Source: Ravibacter arvi (GTDB taxonomy: Bacteria > Bacteroidota > Bacteroidia > Cytophagales > Spirosomataceae). From it: DNA of 64,000 bases. The notes below the pieces were generated by a model. It saw only the letters and a list, made by a program, of their open reading frames with translations, had not been told where the DNA came from and did not search any database. The translations under genes were made by a program, and so were the position numbers. Where the stretch lies: assembly GCF_039540405.1 (NCBI RefSeq), contig NZ_BAABEY010000011.1:1-64000 (forward strand), given 5' to 3'. Each line of letters starts with the position of its first letter. The first letter of the stretch is position 1. Positions 42,946 to 52,211 of the stretch are shown piece by piece.

Positions 42946-44997
42946 TTAAAATGCCTCCTGCAATACCTTGAGTTGATGTTTCAGCTCCGCTAACTGCTCT
43001 TCCGCCTTTTCTATTTTTTTCTCGAAATCGGCTTTCAGCTTGTCTGAATTCTTCGATTTGGCAAAGAACTGAATATTGTTCTGCCAAAGTAAGATATCCT
43101 CCTCAAGCTGGGTCACTTTCTTCCTTAGGTCATTCTCCTTCCGGTAAAGGTTTCTGTCCGAATCGCTGCCTTTGACCACGTCTACCTCATTTTGAAGCAA
43201 TACAATTTCCCGCTCCTTCACGCTGAGTTTACCGATTGCGCTTACATACTTATTAATAGCGGCAATATATCGCTTTTGTATATTCTGCATCTCGGCCCTC
43301 GGGACAAAGCCAACACCCTTCCACTCCGCCTTGAAGGCATTCAGCTGCTCAATATTTGCTTCGGGCTCCTCGGCAAGCGCTTCTATCCGGTTGCACAGGT
43401 CTTCCTTCTTCTGGAGGTTCTCTTCGAACTCCTTCTCTACTGCCTGGTTTTTGCCGCGCTTCTTGTCGAAATATGCGTCGCAAGCCGTCTTGAAACGAAC
43501 GAAAATAGAATCCTTGTATTTTTCCGGAACCTGTCCGACCGTTTTCCAGCGTTTCTGCAGTTCAATTACCCGCTGCGTATTTTGCGGGTTGTCTTCGCCA
43601 AGGCTCAGAATTTCTTCGGCTTGCTCGCACAGCTCGGTTTTGGCACGTAGATTCACCTCGCGTTTGGCTTCCAGCTGCCTGAAAAACTCACCTTTGTTGT
43701 TAAAAAAGGTCTTCAGTCCCGACCAGAACTTCTTGCTCAACACCTTGCCTTCTTCCCGGGGCATACCGCCCTTTATCTCCTCCCATTTCGATTGGAAAAC
43801 CAGCAACTCCTTGGTTTTGGCATTCCACTCGTTAATACTGCCGGAAGAGAACACGGTGTAAGGCACGATCTCTTCGTATATCTTAGATTTGATTTCGTAG
43901 ATTTCGGCGGCTTGCTTCCTCAACTCACCCGATTGCACACGTTTTGCGTCGTATACACGGTCCAGCGCGGTTTTGAAGCGTTGCCAGAGCTTTTCCTGCT
44001 CTTCCTTGGGAGCCGGCCCTACGTGCTTATATTCCTCGAAAAGGTGCAGCGCCTCATCCAGGAGCGCTTTGCTGAAACCCTCATTTTCAATCTGTGAAGA
44101 AATCAGCTCGACCTTTTCGCATAACTCAGCTTTCACGTCGGCATTCCGTTTACGGTCAAGTTCTTTGAGTTCAAAAAACATGTTCCGTATATTAAAATAC
44201 CGGTCAACAAGGGCGTTATAAGTGGCCCAAAGCGTACCATTATGAGGAGAATTAATATTTCCGGCCAGGCGCCATTCTTCCTGGATCTTTTTAAAGTCCT
44301 GCCACCCCGCCTTCATATTGGAATCGTCAGATTCCTTGTTTTCCTCTTCCTCTACCAGTTCTCTCAACCGTTGGAGCAAGGTGGTTTTCAAACTGAAATT
44401 ATCTTCCTTGGCCTTGTCAAGCTGCTTGAAAAACTTGCTTCTCTCTAGCTTGAGTTTCTTTTTCAGTTCGTCCAGCTGGGCGGTTTCCGGGTCCTGACGG
44501 TATTCAAACCCGTCTTCGCTGCCATTTTCCGCGATAAAACGCTCCAGGGCTGCCGCCTGTTCGGTTCTCTGAAACTGTTCAAGAATAGGGCGAAAGTCTT
44601 TCAGCAGGGCATCCAGTCTGCGAAATACGGACAACGTAAGGTTTTCACCTTTTTGAAGATGGGCCAATTCCCTGGTCAGAAGGCCGATAAGGCCGGGTTT
44701 ATCGAATTCACTCAGGTCGATGGCTTCGTGCGCGAGGTCATCTTCGTCTGACGCATCATCGGAATCTGCGGCCGCAGCGTCTTCATCAGAATCATTCAAA
44801 GTCTCCCCGGCGTTTTCCGGCGCATCTGCCGTATCCGCAACAGGTGTCTCTTCCTGTCCTGATGCTTCAACGGTTGATCCGGTTTCCTGTACCGCTTCTT
44901 CCTCTGAATTCTTTTCCTGAGAAGCCGCGACTGTTTTCTCTTTGTCCGGCTCGTTCACTACGTTTCCACCGTTTTCGGTGATGTCGTCCTGTACCAT
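42946..44997 (-). CDS. DUF349 repeat coiled-coil protein
   Basis: A 683-residue acidic, helical protein. The first about 95 residues are low-complexity and very acidic (DDASDEDDLAHEA). The rest holds several DUF349 units, each built round 'W..f...w..i' patterns such as AGWQDFKKIQEEWR, LWQRFKTALDRVYD, VIELQKRWKTVGQVP and LNAFKAEWKGVGFVP, and ends in a coiled coil. No signal peptide; cytosolic. The function of the family is unclear. A strong-looking promoter is at 45034-45062. Confidence 0.88.
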   Translation of the reverse strand: MVQDDITENGGNVVNEPDKEKTVAASQEKNSEEEAVQETGSTVEASGQEETPVADTADAPENAGETLNDSDEDAAAADSDDASDEDDLAHEAIDLSEFDKPGLIGLLTRELAHLQKGENLTLSVFRRLDALLKDFRPILEQFQRTEQAAALERFIAENGSEDGFEYRQDPETAQLDELKKKLKLERSKFFKQLDKAKEDNFSLKTTLLQRLRELVEEEENKESDDSNMKAGWQDFKKIQEEWRLAGNINSPHNGTLWATYNALVDRYFNIRNMFFELKELDRKRNADVKAELCEKVELISSQIENEGFSKALLDEALHLFEEYKHVGPAPKEEQEKLWQRFKTALDRVYDAKRVQSGELRKQAAEIYEIKSKIYEEIVPYTVFSSGSINEWNAKTKELLVFQSKWEEIKGGMPREEGKVLSKKFWSGLKTFFNNKGEFFRQLEAKREVNLRAKTELCEQAEEILSLGEDNPQNTQRVIELQKRWKTVGQVPEKYKDSIFVRFKTACDAYFDKKRGKNQAVEKEFEENLQKKEDLCNRIEALAEEPEANIEQLNAFKAEWKGVGFVPRAEMQNIQKRYIAAINKYVSAIGKLSVKEREIVLLQNEVDVVKGSDSDRNLYRKENDLRKKVTQLEEDILLWQNNIQFFAKSKNSDKLKADFEKKIEKAEEQLAELKHQLKVLQEAF

Positions 44998-45033
44998 CGT
45001 TTTTTACGCTTTCTATTCGATACCCTTATATTA

Positions 45034-45062
45034 CAAAAGTAAGAATCTTTCTATTGAAACAA
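45034..45062 (-). promoter_or_regulatory. Promoter for DUF349 gene
   Basis: On the minus strand TTG (45062-45060), 18 nt, then TACTTTTG (45041-45034), an exact TAnnTTTG. A plus-strand TATTTTTG at 45064-45071 could serve the divergent pdxH, so the two promoters would abut. Confidence 0.55.
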
Positions 45063-45099
45063 GTATTTTTGTCATTTAACCTTAAAGAATAGTCGCCTC

Positions 45100-45747
45100 A
45101 TGAGCCTGAGTATAGCAGACATACGTAAAGACTACACGCTTAAAACGTTGAGCGAAGAAACCGTCGCCGGCGATCCGGTAAGCCAGTTCGGCACCTGGTT
45201 CGGCGAAGCCCTTGAAGCCCGTGTAATTGAGCCCAATGCCATGCACCTGGCCACCCTCGACCGTCACCAGCACCCCAACGCCCGCATCGTATTGTTAAAA
45301 AGTTTTGATCCGGACGGATTTACTTTTTTTACGAATTATCTCAGCGAAAAAGGAAACGAATTAACAAGGTATCCGTTCGCGTCATTGACATTTTTTTGGC
45401 CTGAGCTGGAAAGACAGGTCCGGATTCAGGGTGAAGTAAAACGCATTTCCGAAGCTGATTCGGATGTCTATTTTCAGAGCAGGCCCCGCGCAAGCCAGAT
45501 TGGCGCCTGGGTTTCCAACCAGAGTTCGGTGATCGGGAGCCGCCAGGAGCTGGAAGAAAAACAACAGTTGATAGAAGCGCAATTCGAGGGCCGGGAGGTA
45601 CCAAGGCCACCGCATTGGGGAGGGTTCAGGCTCACCCCTGACCGGGTAGAATTCTGGCAAGGCGGCGCCGGGCGCCTTCATGACCGGATCCTGTATACCC
45701 AAACGGAATCTGCAGGCGAGTGGCGTATTTCCCGGTTATCCCCCTAG
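45100..45747 (+). CDS. pdxH: Pyridoxamine 5'-phosphate oxidase
   Basis: A 215-residue FMN enzyme forming pyridoxal 5'-phosphate. Signatures are ARIVLLKSFDPDGFTFFTNY, RQVRIQGEVKRIS, SRPRASQIGAWVSNQSSVI and PHWGGFRLTPDRVEFWQGG. Standard length. Its stop overlaps bshB1 by 4 bp in convergent orientation. Confidence 0.96.
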   Translation: MSLSIADIRKDYTLKTLSEETVAGDPVSQFGTWFGEALEARVIEPNAMHLATLDRHQHPNARIVLLKSFDPDGFTFFTNYLSEKGNELTRYPFASLTFFWPELERQVRIQGEVKRISEADSDVYFQSRPRASQIGAWVSNQSSVIGSRQELEEKQQLIEAQFEGREVPRPPHWGGFRLTPDRVEFWQGGAGRLHDRILYTQTESAGEWRISRLSP

Positions 45748-46469
45748 AGAAAAACCGAAAGATCTTTAAGTCCCAGAGCACGGTAAGAAGTAAAGCCCTC
45801 ACCGTAATCCACACCGACCGCGTGTCCCATTTCCTGAGCACGGGCTTTTACCGAGGCCAGGAATGCCGGTGTCGAAATATAGCTCTGGGGCTCGTCTTTC
45901 TCATAAGACGGCACAAAGAACTGGCTTTTAAAGGCCTGGATTGCCTGAATCTTCCTTTCAAAGACGGGAGAAATGTCAACTATAAAATCCGGCTTTATAT
46001 AGCGGTCCTGGATAAAGTGGAAGACATTTTTGGGCCGCCAGGGCGCCTGTTGTTTTCCATCATCACCAACCGTTTCAACTTTGCGAAGCCCCGAGTAAAA
46101 GCAGGCATCGGCTACCAATCCGCCCGCACGGCCGTGATCCGGGTGGCGATCGTCAATGGCGTTGGTCAGTACAATATCCGGGCTGTATTTCCTGATAAAG
46201 GGGATAATTCTCATTTGATGGTCCGGGTCATTCCGAAAAAAGCCATCGGCCAGACCTACATTTTCCCGGACAGGGACTCCCATCAGTGCCGCCGCATCGG
46301 CCGCTTCTGCCAGGCGGCCTTCGGGGGTTCCGCGCGTTCCGAGCTCTCCGCGGGTAAGGTCTACAATGCCTACCTTCTTCCCCTGGAGAACTGCCATCAT
46401 CAGCGTACCGGAACAACCCAGCTCCACATCATCCGGATGGACGGCAATCGCAAGTATATCTAGTTTCAT
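45744..46469 (-). CDS. bshB1: Bacillithiol biosynthesis deacetylase
   Basis: A 241-residue LmbE-family zinc deacetylase that removes acetate from GlcNAc-malate. The metal site is HPDDVELGCSGT, and the BshB1-type segments TRGELGTRGTPEGR and DDRHPDHGRAG are clear. It implies that this organism makes bacillithiol, though bshA and bshC are not in the window. The start codon abuts repeat A6. Confidence 0.93.
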   Translation of the reverse strand: MKLDILAIAVHPDDVELGCSGTLMMAVLQGKKVGIVDLTRGELGTRGTPEGRLAEAADAAALMGVPVRENVGLADGFFRNDPDHQMRIIPFIRKYSPDIVLTNAIDDRHPDHGRAGGLVADACFYSGLRKVETVGDDGKQQAPWRPKNVFHFIQDRYIKPDFIVDISPVFERKIQAIQAFKSQFFVPSYEKDEPQSYISTPAFLASVKARAQEMGHAVGVDYGEGFTSYRALGLKDLSVFL

Positions 46470-46566
46470 GGGTATGAGGTATGAGGTATGAGGTATGAGG
46501 TATGGGGTGAGGGGTGAGGGGTTCCGGCTTACAGCTGGTTCGCTCCTCGTACCTCGCTCCTCCCTA
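46470..46566. repeat. Heptamer hairpin, TGAGGNN family (copy A6)
   Basis: The purine arm is five near-perfect GGTATGA units (46470-46502) plus GGGGTGA units to 46522. The pyrimidine arm (46541-46566) is shorter and more degenerate. On the minus strand it starts at the TAG stop of the M23 gene and ends against the ATG of bshB1. This copy has the cleanest tandem arm and should be the most variable. Confidence 0.88.
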
Positions 46567-47661
46567 CCGGATTCGCAATCTCTGTCCGATACGTAACGTA
46601 GAGCGGACGCTTAATCTGTTCAGTTTTGCAACGCTCGAAATCGTCGTTCCATATTTTCGGGCGATTGAAGAAAGCGTTTCTCCCGAACGTATCTTATGCC
46701 AAACCGCCGACCGGTACGCCGGGGACTGGTCACCTGATTCAAATTCACTCTTGTAACTCCGGCTTCCCCGCCGGTAATCCCAAACCGATTTGGTCAGTTC
46801 AAATTCCCTCGACTTGACCGCCGGTTTGTTCCAATCGTAAATATGTCTCGGATCAAAGGCATTTCCTTCGTATCGGACTTCGAAATGTAAATGCGGACCG
46901 GTACTCCGGCCCGTGCTTCCGCCCAGGCCCAATACGTCACCCGCCTTCACCACGGTACCGGACTCCGTCAGTGGTTTCGACATATGCCCGTACAGCGTTT
47001 CCAGCCCGTTGTAATGCCTCACCACGACAAACCTTCCATAACCCCGGCCGTCGGTGCCGACGACGCGTACCATACCGTCAAAGACAGACACGATGGTATC
47101 GCCGGTATCCAGGTCCAGGTCGGTGCCGGTGTGATTCCGCCCCCATCTCAATCCAAACTGCGAGGTAGGTTTCACGCTTCTGAGCGGCATAGCAGCATAG
47201 CGCCCTTCGTCGTCGTTGTATAAATCCAAAACAACGCTTTCGTCAAACTCAAGCGGATTAATATTGTAGGGGTTAATGTTCCGGTCATCCCAGATCACAA
47301 AGTATTCGGCTACTTTGACCATATCATCGCCTACCTGCATGGAATCCGCCATTTCCGCCACTGTCAAATCAGCCGGCAACAACGTATCAGGATCCTCGTT
47401 GACAACAGGATTAATCGGCTTTACCGGTTCAAACTGGCTCTGAAACTGGATGTTTGATGTTTGAATTTCAAACCCCTCGGTCTCGTCTTTCTGATCTTTC
47501 TTAGGAGAATCGGGAGTCTTTGTGGTTCCCTGATTGATCTTCGGTGCCTGCTTCACCTTTCCTCTCTCCTGGCCCACCGCTTCTTTCCCGGCAAAAAATA
47601 CGGGAAAGAACAGGCACAAAACGACTTTGTTCCAATTCTTAAAAATAGTCAGTCCTTTCAT
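46564..47661 (-). CDS. M23 peptidase with C-terminal LysM domain
   Basis: A 365-residue exported protein. Signal-like N-terminus (VVLCLFFPVFFAG), a low-complexity linker, an M23 (LytM) domain about residues 160-275 with zinc ligands in GRNHTGTDLD and GPHLHFEVRY, then a LysM domain at 320-365 (HKIRSGETLSSIARKYGTTI). It probably cleaves or binds peptidoglycan during cell growth. The zinc site looks intact. The stop codon lies within repeat A6. Confidence 0.9.
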   Translation of the reverse strand: MKGLTIFKNWNKVVLCLFFPVFFAGKEAVGQERGKVKQAPKINQGTTKTPDSPKKDQKDETEGFEIQTSNIQFQSQFEPVKPINPVVNEDPDTLLPADLTVAEMADSMQVGDDMVKVAEYFVIWDDRNINPYNINPLEFDESVVLDLYNDDEGRYAAMPLRSVKPTSQFGLRWGRNHTGTDLDLDTGDTIVSVFDGMVRVVGTDGRGYGRFVVVRHYNGLETLYGHMSKPLTESGTVVKAGDVLGLGGSTGRSTGPHLHFEVRYEGNAFDPRHIYDWNKPAVKSREFELTKSVWDYRRGSRSYKSEFESGDQSPAYRSAVWHKIRSGETLSSIARKYGTTISSVAKLNRLSVRSTLRIGQRLRIR

Positions 47662-47751
47662 ATTCGACTAAGGCCGCTTTTTTTACAAAAAAACACACTG
47701 CGACCTGGGGGCCAGATCAACAGTAAAAAGGGCCGGTATTGTTCACGCTGA

Positions 47752-48705
47752 TTATACCTGATCGAGCATCTCTGCTTCCTTCACTACCAAAAAACGTTCC
47801 GCATCAAGAGCGGCCATACAACCGGTACCTGCCGCCGTTATCGCCTGACGATAGACATTATCCTGTGCGTCACCACAGGCAAATACACCTTCTACATTGG
47901 TTTTGGTGGAGCCGGGAATTGTCTTGATATACCCGTGATCGTCCATCTCCAGGTATTCGCTGAACACTTCTGTATTGGGTTTATGGCCTATGGCGACAAA
48001 AAAACCGGTAACCGCAAGGGTTTGCTGGGTCTCGGTAACATTATTGCGCACCACCACGCCTTCCAGAACATCTTCTCCAAGCAACTCAACCGCCTCAGTA
48101 TTCCACAACACTTCTACGTTCTCCAGAGAAAGCAGCCTTCTTTGCATGATTTTCGATGCACGCAATTCGTCACGTCTAACCAGGAGATAGACCTTGCTGC
48201 ACAATTTAGCCAGGTAAGATGCTTCTTCAAGGGCCGTATCACCACCGCCCACAACCGCTACCTCCTGTTTCCGGAAAAAGAATCCGTCACATACCGCGCA
48301 GGCCGAAACGCCTTTGCCATTCAACCGGTCCTCACCCGGAAGCCCCAGCCACTTAGCAGATGCACCGGTGGCGATCAGTACGGTCCTGGCTTCGATTTCT
48401 TTTTTACCATCGACGACTACACGGTGGGGATAACCGGAAAAATGAACGCTGGTTACCATTCCGTAACGTATATCTGCTTCGAAGCGCAGCGCCTGCTTTT
48501 CAAAATCCTGCATCATCTCCGGTCCGCCTATTCCCAACGGGTATCCCGGGTAATTTTCCACGTCGGTCGTGGTGGTGAGCTGGCCGCCAGGCTGGCCGCC
48601 CTGATAGAGTACCGGTTTCATACCTGCGCGGGCAGCATAGATTGCGGCAGTATATCCGGCAGGCCCCGAACCAATTATTAAACATTCAACTTTTTCTATC
48701 GACAT
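47752..48705 (-). CDS. trxB: Thioredoxin-disulfide reductase
   Basis: A 317-residue FAD/NADPH enzyme reducing thioredoxin. FAD motif GSGPAGYTAAIYAARAG, redox pair C136-AV-C139 in SACAVCDG, NADPH motif VGGGDTALEEASYL, and GVFACGDAQDNVYRQ. Standard length. Transcribed alone. Confidence 0.96.
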   Translation of the reverse strand: MSIEKVECLIIGSGPAGYTAAIYAARAGMKPVLYQGGQPGGQLTTTTDVENYPGYPLGIGGPEMMQDFEKQALRFEADIRYGMVTSVHFSGYPHRVVVDGKKEIEARTVLIATGASAKWLGLPGEDRLNGKGVSACAVCDGFFFRKQEVAVVGGGDTALEEASYLAKLCSKVYLLVRRDELRASKIMQRRLLSLENVEVLWNTEAVELLGEDVLEGVVVRNNVTETQQTLAVTGFFVAIGHKPNTEVFSEYLEMDDHGYIKTIPGSTKTNVEGVFACGDAQDNVYRQAITAAGTGCMAALDAERFLVVKEAEMLDQV

Positions 48706-48852
48706 GATTCCGGGGTATTGTTACTAATCGAACTATAATTAAAACTTTTTTATCACATTCAGAACACCCGGGCTGTTCTCCGGGAGCCTCTTATTCACTG
48801 ACAACAAAAATCTGCCCAAAAGTGCGCCATTTTATAAAAAAAAACAACCCGT

Positions 48853-50760
48853 TTACAGAATGCGCCATTCAATCCTCCGGTTCACGCTCCGGTTTTCGTC
48901 AGATACGTTGGGTACTTTCGGAGCGCTTTCCCCAAAGCCCTTAAACCGCAACCGTCCTCCCGAAATACCTTTGGATGTCAAGTAGTTAACTACCGATTCG
49001 GCTCTTTTTTCCGAAAGCTTGAAATTATCGTTTTCCGAACCGACATCATCGGTGTGGCCCGAGACCTCGATCTCAAGCCCGTTATTCGCCTCCAGGAAAG
49101 CCACGAGCTTGTTCAGCTCAAGCTTTGACTTCTCGCTCAGCCTGAAATCACCGGTATCAAAGAAAACATTGGTCAGTATTTCGGATTTATCCTTCTTCAC
49201 GCGTTCTATGAGGATGTCCTTCTTCACCGGCGCCTCCGAATCCGCAATGTCAAACGACATGCTTTTGAAAAGATACCCTGCTCTTTCCACATACAATGCG
49301 TAGTGACTGTCTTTGTTCACTACGGCCAGGTACTCGCCTGAAGTTTCATCGGAAGTAAAACCGGAAACCAATTGTTGGGTTGCGAGATCATAGAGGCGCA
49401 GTTGCGCCTGCACAGGCTGCCTGGTTTCGCTGTCAAGAACCCGTCCTTTAATATAGCGGGTCGGTGTAAAAAGCGGCTTCAATTCTGGCGGAATTGCAAA
49501 CGTATACAATTTGGAAAGCCGCCCCTTTCCTGTCTCCGTACGGTCCTCTGTATAATAGGCTGTTTCCCCGTCCGCAGTAATGAACAGTCCCACCTGGTCG
49601 GCGCTGTTATTGATCGGGTAGCCCAGGTTTACCGGCTTTGCCTGACCGCCTTCCTGCAGGTCGATCATGAAAATATCGAAGCTCCCCATACCCGGCAACC
49701 CTTTTGAGGCGTAAAACAGCGTGCGCCCGTTGGCGTGAATGAAGGGTGCATTTTCATCGTCGGGGGTATTAATGGTTTCACCGAGATTGACCGGCGGCCC
49801 CCAGCTTCCATTTTCCAGCTTTTCCGACTTCCAGATGTCGGACTTCCCGACGCCGCCCGGACGATCGGAGGCAAAGTAAAGCACGCTGCCGTCGGCGCTG
49901 AGCGAAGGCTGCGACTCCCAGAACCGGCTATTGACCGGCTCTCCGATACCTGTCGGCCGCGACCATTTGCCGTTCTTTTGAAAGCTGATGTAAAGATCGC
50001 AGCTTCCCAGGCCGTCCTGTCGGTTGCAGCCGGTAAAAACCAGCGTATGTCCGTCTGCTGAAATTGTACAGGTCCCTTCGTTACTGGTGGTGTTGATCTG
50101 ATCGGACAACGAAACTGGAGCCGACCAATTTCCATCCCGTTTTGACGAAAGAAAGATGTTCTCATCACCCCCGTTTTCCAGGCCGGTAAAAATCAGCGTT
50201 TCTTCATCGGCGGTCAATACCGGGAAAAATTGCATAGGAAGGTGATTCACCGTATCGCTCAGCGGAACGCGTTCAATATTGGAAGGATTTCGCTTGGCCT
50301 TTTGGGCAAATTCTGCGGACTCCAACTGGCGCTTTGCCAGGCGCACCAGGTTATTGGGTTTCTGCCCGGTGTTGAGATCAATGACCTTTTGCCAATACCT
50401 GGCCGATAATTCGTATTTCTCCTCCGACTGGGCTTTCCGGGCCAACCACTGGTAGGCCGGCATAGCCTCGACTGCATCCGGGGCCACCTCAATGGCCCGT
50501 GTATAATGCTGTGCTACGAGATCACTGTGTTTTTGCCATTCGTAAACCTGGGCCAGTCTCATATGACCGGACAGGTAACCCGGCTCGTTTTCAACAAGCT
50601 GCCTGTACAAGCCGGCGGCCTTTTCAAGGTCTCTTTGTTCCCAGGCCTTCAGCGCCTTTTCTTCCAAATCGCGGTTCCTCCGACTCAACTGCGGAGCCTG
50701 GGCCCAGGCCCCGCCTGCTGTCAGGAACCATACACCGAAGAATAGGACGACCTTGCGCAT
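48853..50760 (-). CDS. OmpA family protein with TPR and PD40 repeats
   Basis: A 635-residue envelope protein. Signal peptide MRKVVLFFGVWFLTAGGAWAQ, TPR-like region (about 25-130), WD40-like PD40 blades (about 170-420, for example QPSLSADGSVLYFASDRPGG), a carboxypeptidase-regulatory-like domain (about 435-510) and a C-terminal OmpA domain (525-635) with the peptidoglycan-binding GHTDDVGSENDNFKLSEKRA. This architecture is common in Bacteroidota and links outer membrane and peptidoglycan; some relatives are T9SS or gliding partners (PorE-like). It starts within the queE stop (TGATG overlap), so the two are co-translated. Confidence 0.9.
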   Translation of the reverse strand: MRKVVLFFGVWFLTAGGAWAQAPQLSRRNRDLEEKALKAWEQRDLEKAAGLYRQLVENEPGYLSGHMRLAQVYEWQKHSDLVAQHYTRAIEVAPDAVEAMPAYQWLARKAQSEEKYELSARYWQKVIDLNTGQKPNNLVRLAKRQLESAEFAQKAKRNPSNIERVPLSDTVNHLPMQFFPVLTADEETLIFTGLENGGDENIFLSSKRDGNWSAPVSLSDQINTTSNEGTCTISADGHTLVFTGCNRQDGLGSCDLYISFQKNGKWSRPTGIGEPVNSRFWESQPSLSADGSVLYFASDRPGGVGKSDIWKSEKLENGSWGPPVNLGETINTPDDENAPFIHANGRTLFYASKGLPGMGSFDIFMIDLQEGGQAKPVNLGYPINNSADQVGLFITADGETAYYTEDRTETGKGRLSKLYTFAIPPELKPLFTPTRYIKGRVLDSETRQPVQAQLRLYDLATQQLVSGFTSDETSGEYLAVVNKDSHYALYVERAGYLFKSMSFDIADSEAPVKKDILIERVKKDKSEILTNVFFDTGDFRLSEKSKLELNKLVAFLEANNGLEIEVSGHTDDVGSENDNFKLSEKRAESVVNYLTSKGISGGRLRFKGFGESAPKVPNVSDENRSVNRRIEWRIL

Positions 50761-51386
50761 CAGGGAATATTCATGTATTTATGTGTCTGAAGCGACATGC
50801 GCCATCGGGGGTTGTCCTTGATAAAGTCAACGATCTGATCGGTCATCTGGTCTTTTCTTCCCCACTCCACCTGCAAGATCAGGTGACAGCCGGCCGGAAC
50901 CCGTTCCGCATGATACGCCGCAAATTCAAAATCACTTTTGTTGTACACGATCACTTTCAATTCGTCCGCGTGCCGGTAAATACCGGGGTGCGGATCTTTA
51001 AACTTTTTCGGGGAGAAGCAAACCCAGTCCCAATCCCCCGATAAGGGATGTGCCCCCGAGGTTTCTATATTGGTTTGAAACCCGGCCGCTTTCAACGAAG
51101 CAGTCAGCGGTTCCAAATCATACATCAGCGGTTCTCCACCAGTAATAACTGCCAAACGGCCCGGATATTGCAGGGCCCCGGATACAATTTGATCAACGGT
51201 CACACGCGGGTGCTTATCCGCATCCCACGACGCTTTCACGTCACACCAATGGCACCCCACATCACACCCGCCCAGCCTAATGAAATAAGCGGCCTTTCCG
51301 CTGTGCATACCCTCCCCCTGCAAGGTATAAAAGGCCTCCATCACGGGGAAACTTACTTCCTGAATCTCAATTGTTTTGATAGCCAT
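50760..51386 (-). CDS. queE: 7-Carboxy-7-deazaguanine synthase
   Basis: A 208-residue radical SAM enzyme making 7-carboxy-7-deazaguanine for queuosine. The Fe-S cysteines are C41, C45 and C48 in GGCDVGCHWCDVK, the compact spacing used by this family. VITGGEPLMY and ETSGAHPLSG are further matches. I start it at 51386: the preceding GAAGGAAGGA is an unusually good ribosome binding site. Its last base pairs overlap the start of the OmpA gene. Confidence 0.93.
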   Translation of the reverse strand: MAIKTIEIQEVSFPVMEAFYTLQGEGMHSGKAAYFIRLGGCDVGCHWCDVKASWDADKHPRVTVDQIVSGALQYPGRLAVITGGEPLMYDLEPLTASLKAAGFQTNIETSGAHPLSGDWDWVCFSPKKFKDPHPGIYRHADELKVIVYNKSDFEFAAYHAERVPAGCHLILQVEWGRKDQMTDQIVDFIKDNPRWRMSLQTHKYMNIP

Positions 51387-51504
51387 TCCTTCCTTCAAAA
51401 AAAACCTTACCCAACTTGCCTTATGCCCGAGGTTTTCTCCGGCAAAGAAGCGAAATTAAACAAAATACCTGACCGAAAGCTTAACACATTTGTGCATTTG
51501 TTCC

Positions 51505-51512
51505 TAGCTTTG
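51505..51512 (+). promoter_or_regulatory. -7 element upstream of HAD gene
   Basis: TAGCTTTG matches TAnnTTTG exactly, 67 nt before the HAD gene. A TTTG at 51489-51492 is too close for a normal spacer. Confidence 0.35.
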
Positions 51513-51578
51513 GCCGAATATCCGCCAGGTGACAGCGCGTACTGCCGCTTTACCGCCTGCAAAACCTAATCACAGGCC

Positions 51579-52211
51579 ATGATGCATTCCAATATCCGGC
51601 ACATTATTTTCGATCTTGGCGATGTTATTCTCAACATCGATATTCCCAGAACCGTGCATGCTTTCTCTTTGCTGACCGGACGAAGCGATGAAGAACTCTT
51701 TCTGTTGTTCCGGGAAAACGAGCTTTTCAGACGCTTTGAAACCGGCAGCCTGTCTGCGCCCGGCTTCAGGAATCTCGTCCGCGAAGTACTGGAGATGCCT
51801 CAGCTTCAGGATGACCAGATCGACACCGCCTGGAATGCACTGCTCCTGGATATCCCACCGGCCCGCGTCACCCTCCTGCAGCAGCTTGCCACGCGATACG
51901 AATTGTATCTTCTCAGCAATACCAGCAGCATCCACATCGACAAAGTGAATCTTATACTGAAAGAAAGCAGCGGCGTTCCCCAGCTTCATGACCTGTTCAA
52001 GAAAGTATTCCTTTCCTATGAAATGGGAATTATGAAACCTGATCCTGTCATCTATGAAATGGTGCTCGAGCAGGCCGGCATAGAAGCACAGCATACCTTG
52101 TTCCTGGACGACAACCACGACAATATCATCGCCGCCAACCGGTTGGGTATCCAAACCATCCACGTTCAAAAACCCCCCACCATTCTCGAATACCTGGTTC
52201 CTTATGCCTGA
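51579..52211 (+). CDS. HAD family hydrolase (HAD-IA, YihX-like)
   Basis: A 210-residue haloacid-dehalogenase-like phosphatase. Catalytic Asp is in IIFDLGDVILNID, motif II in LYLLSNTSS, motif III lysine in MGIMKPDPVIYEM and motif IV in TLFLDDNHDNI. It probably dephosphorylates a sugar or nucleotide phosphate. It overlaps the downstream M50 gene by 8 bp, indicating coupling. Confidence 0.9.
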   Translation: MMHSNIRHIIFDLGDVILNIDIPRTVHAFSLLTGRSDEELFLLFRENELFRRFETGSLSAPGFRNLVREVLEMPQLQDDQIDTAWNALLLDIPPARVTLLQQLATRYELYLLSNTSSIHIDKVNLILKESSGVPQLHDLFKKVFLSYEMGIMKPDPVIYEMVLEQAGIEAQHTLFLDDNHDNIIAANRLGIQTIHVQKPPTILEYLVPYA

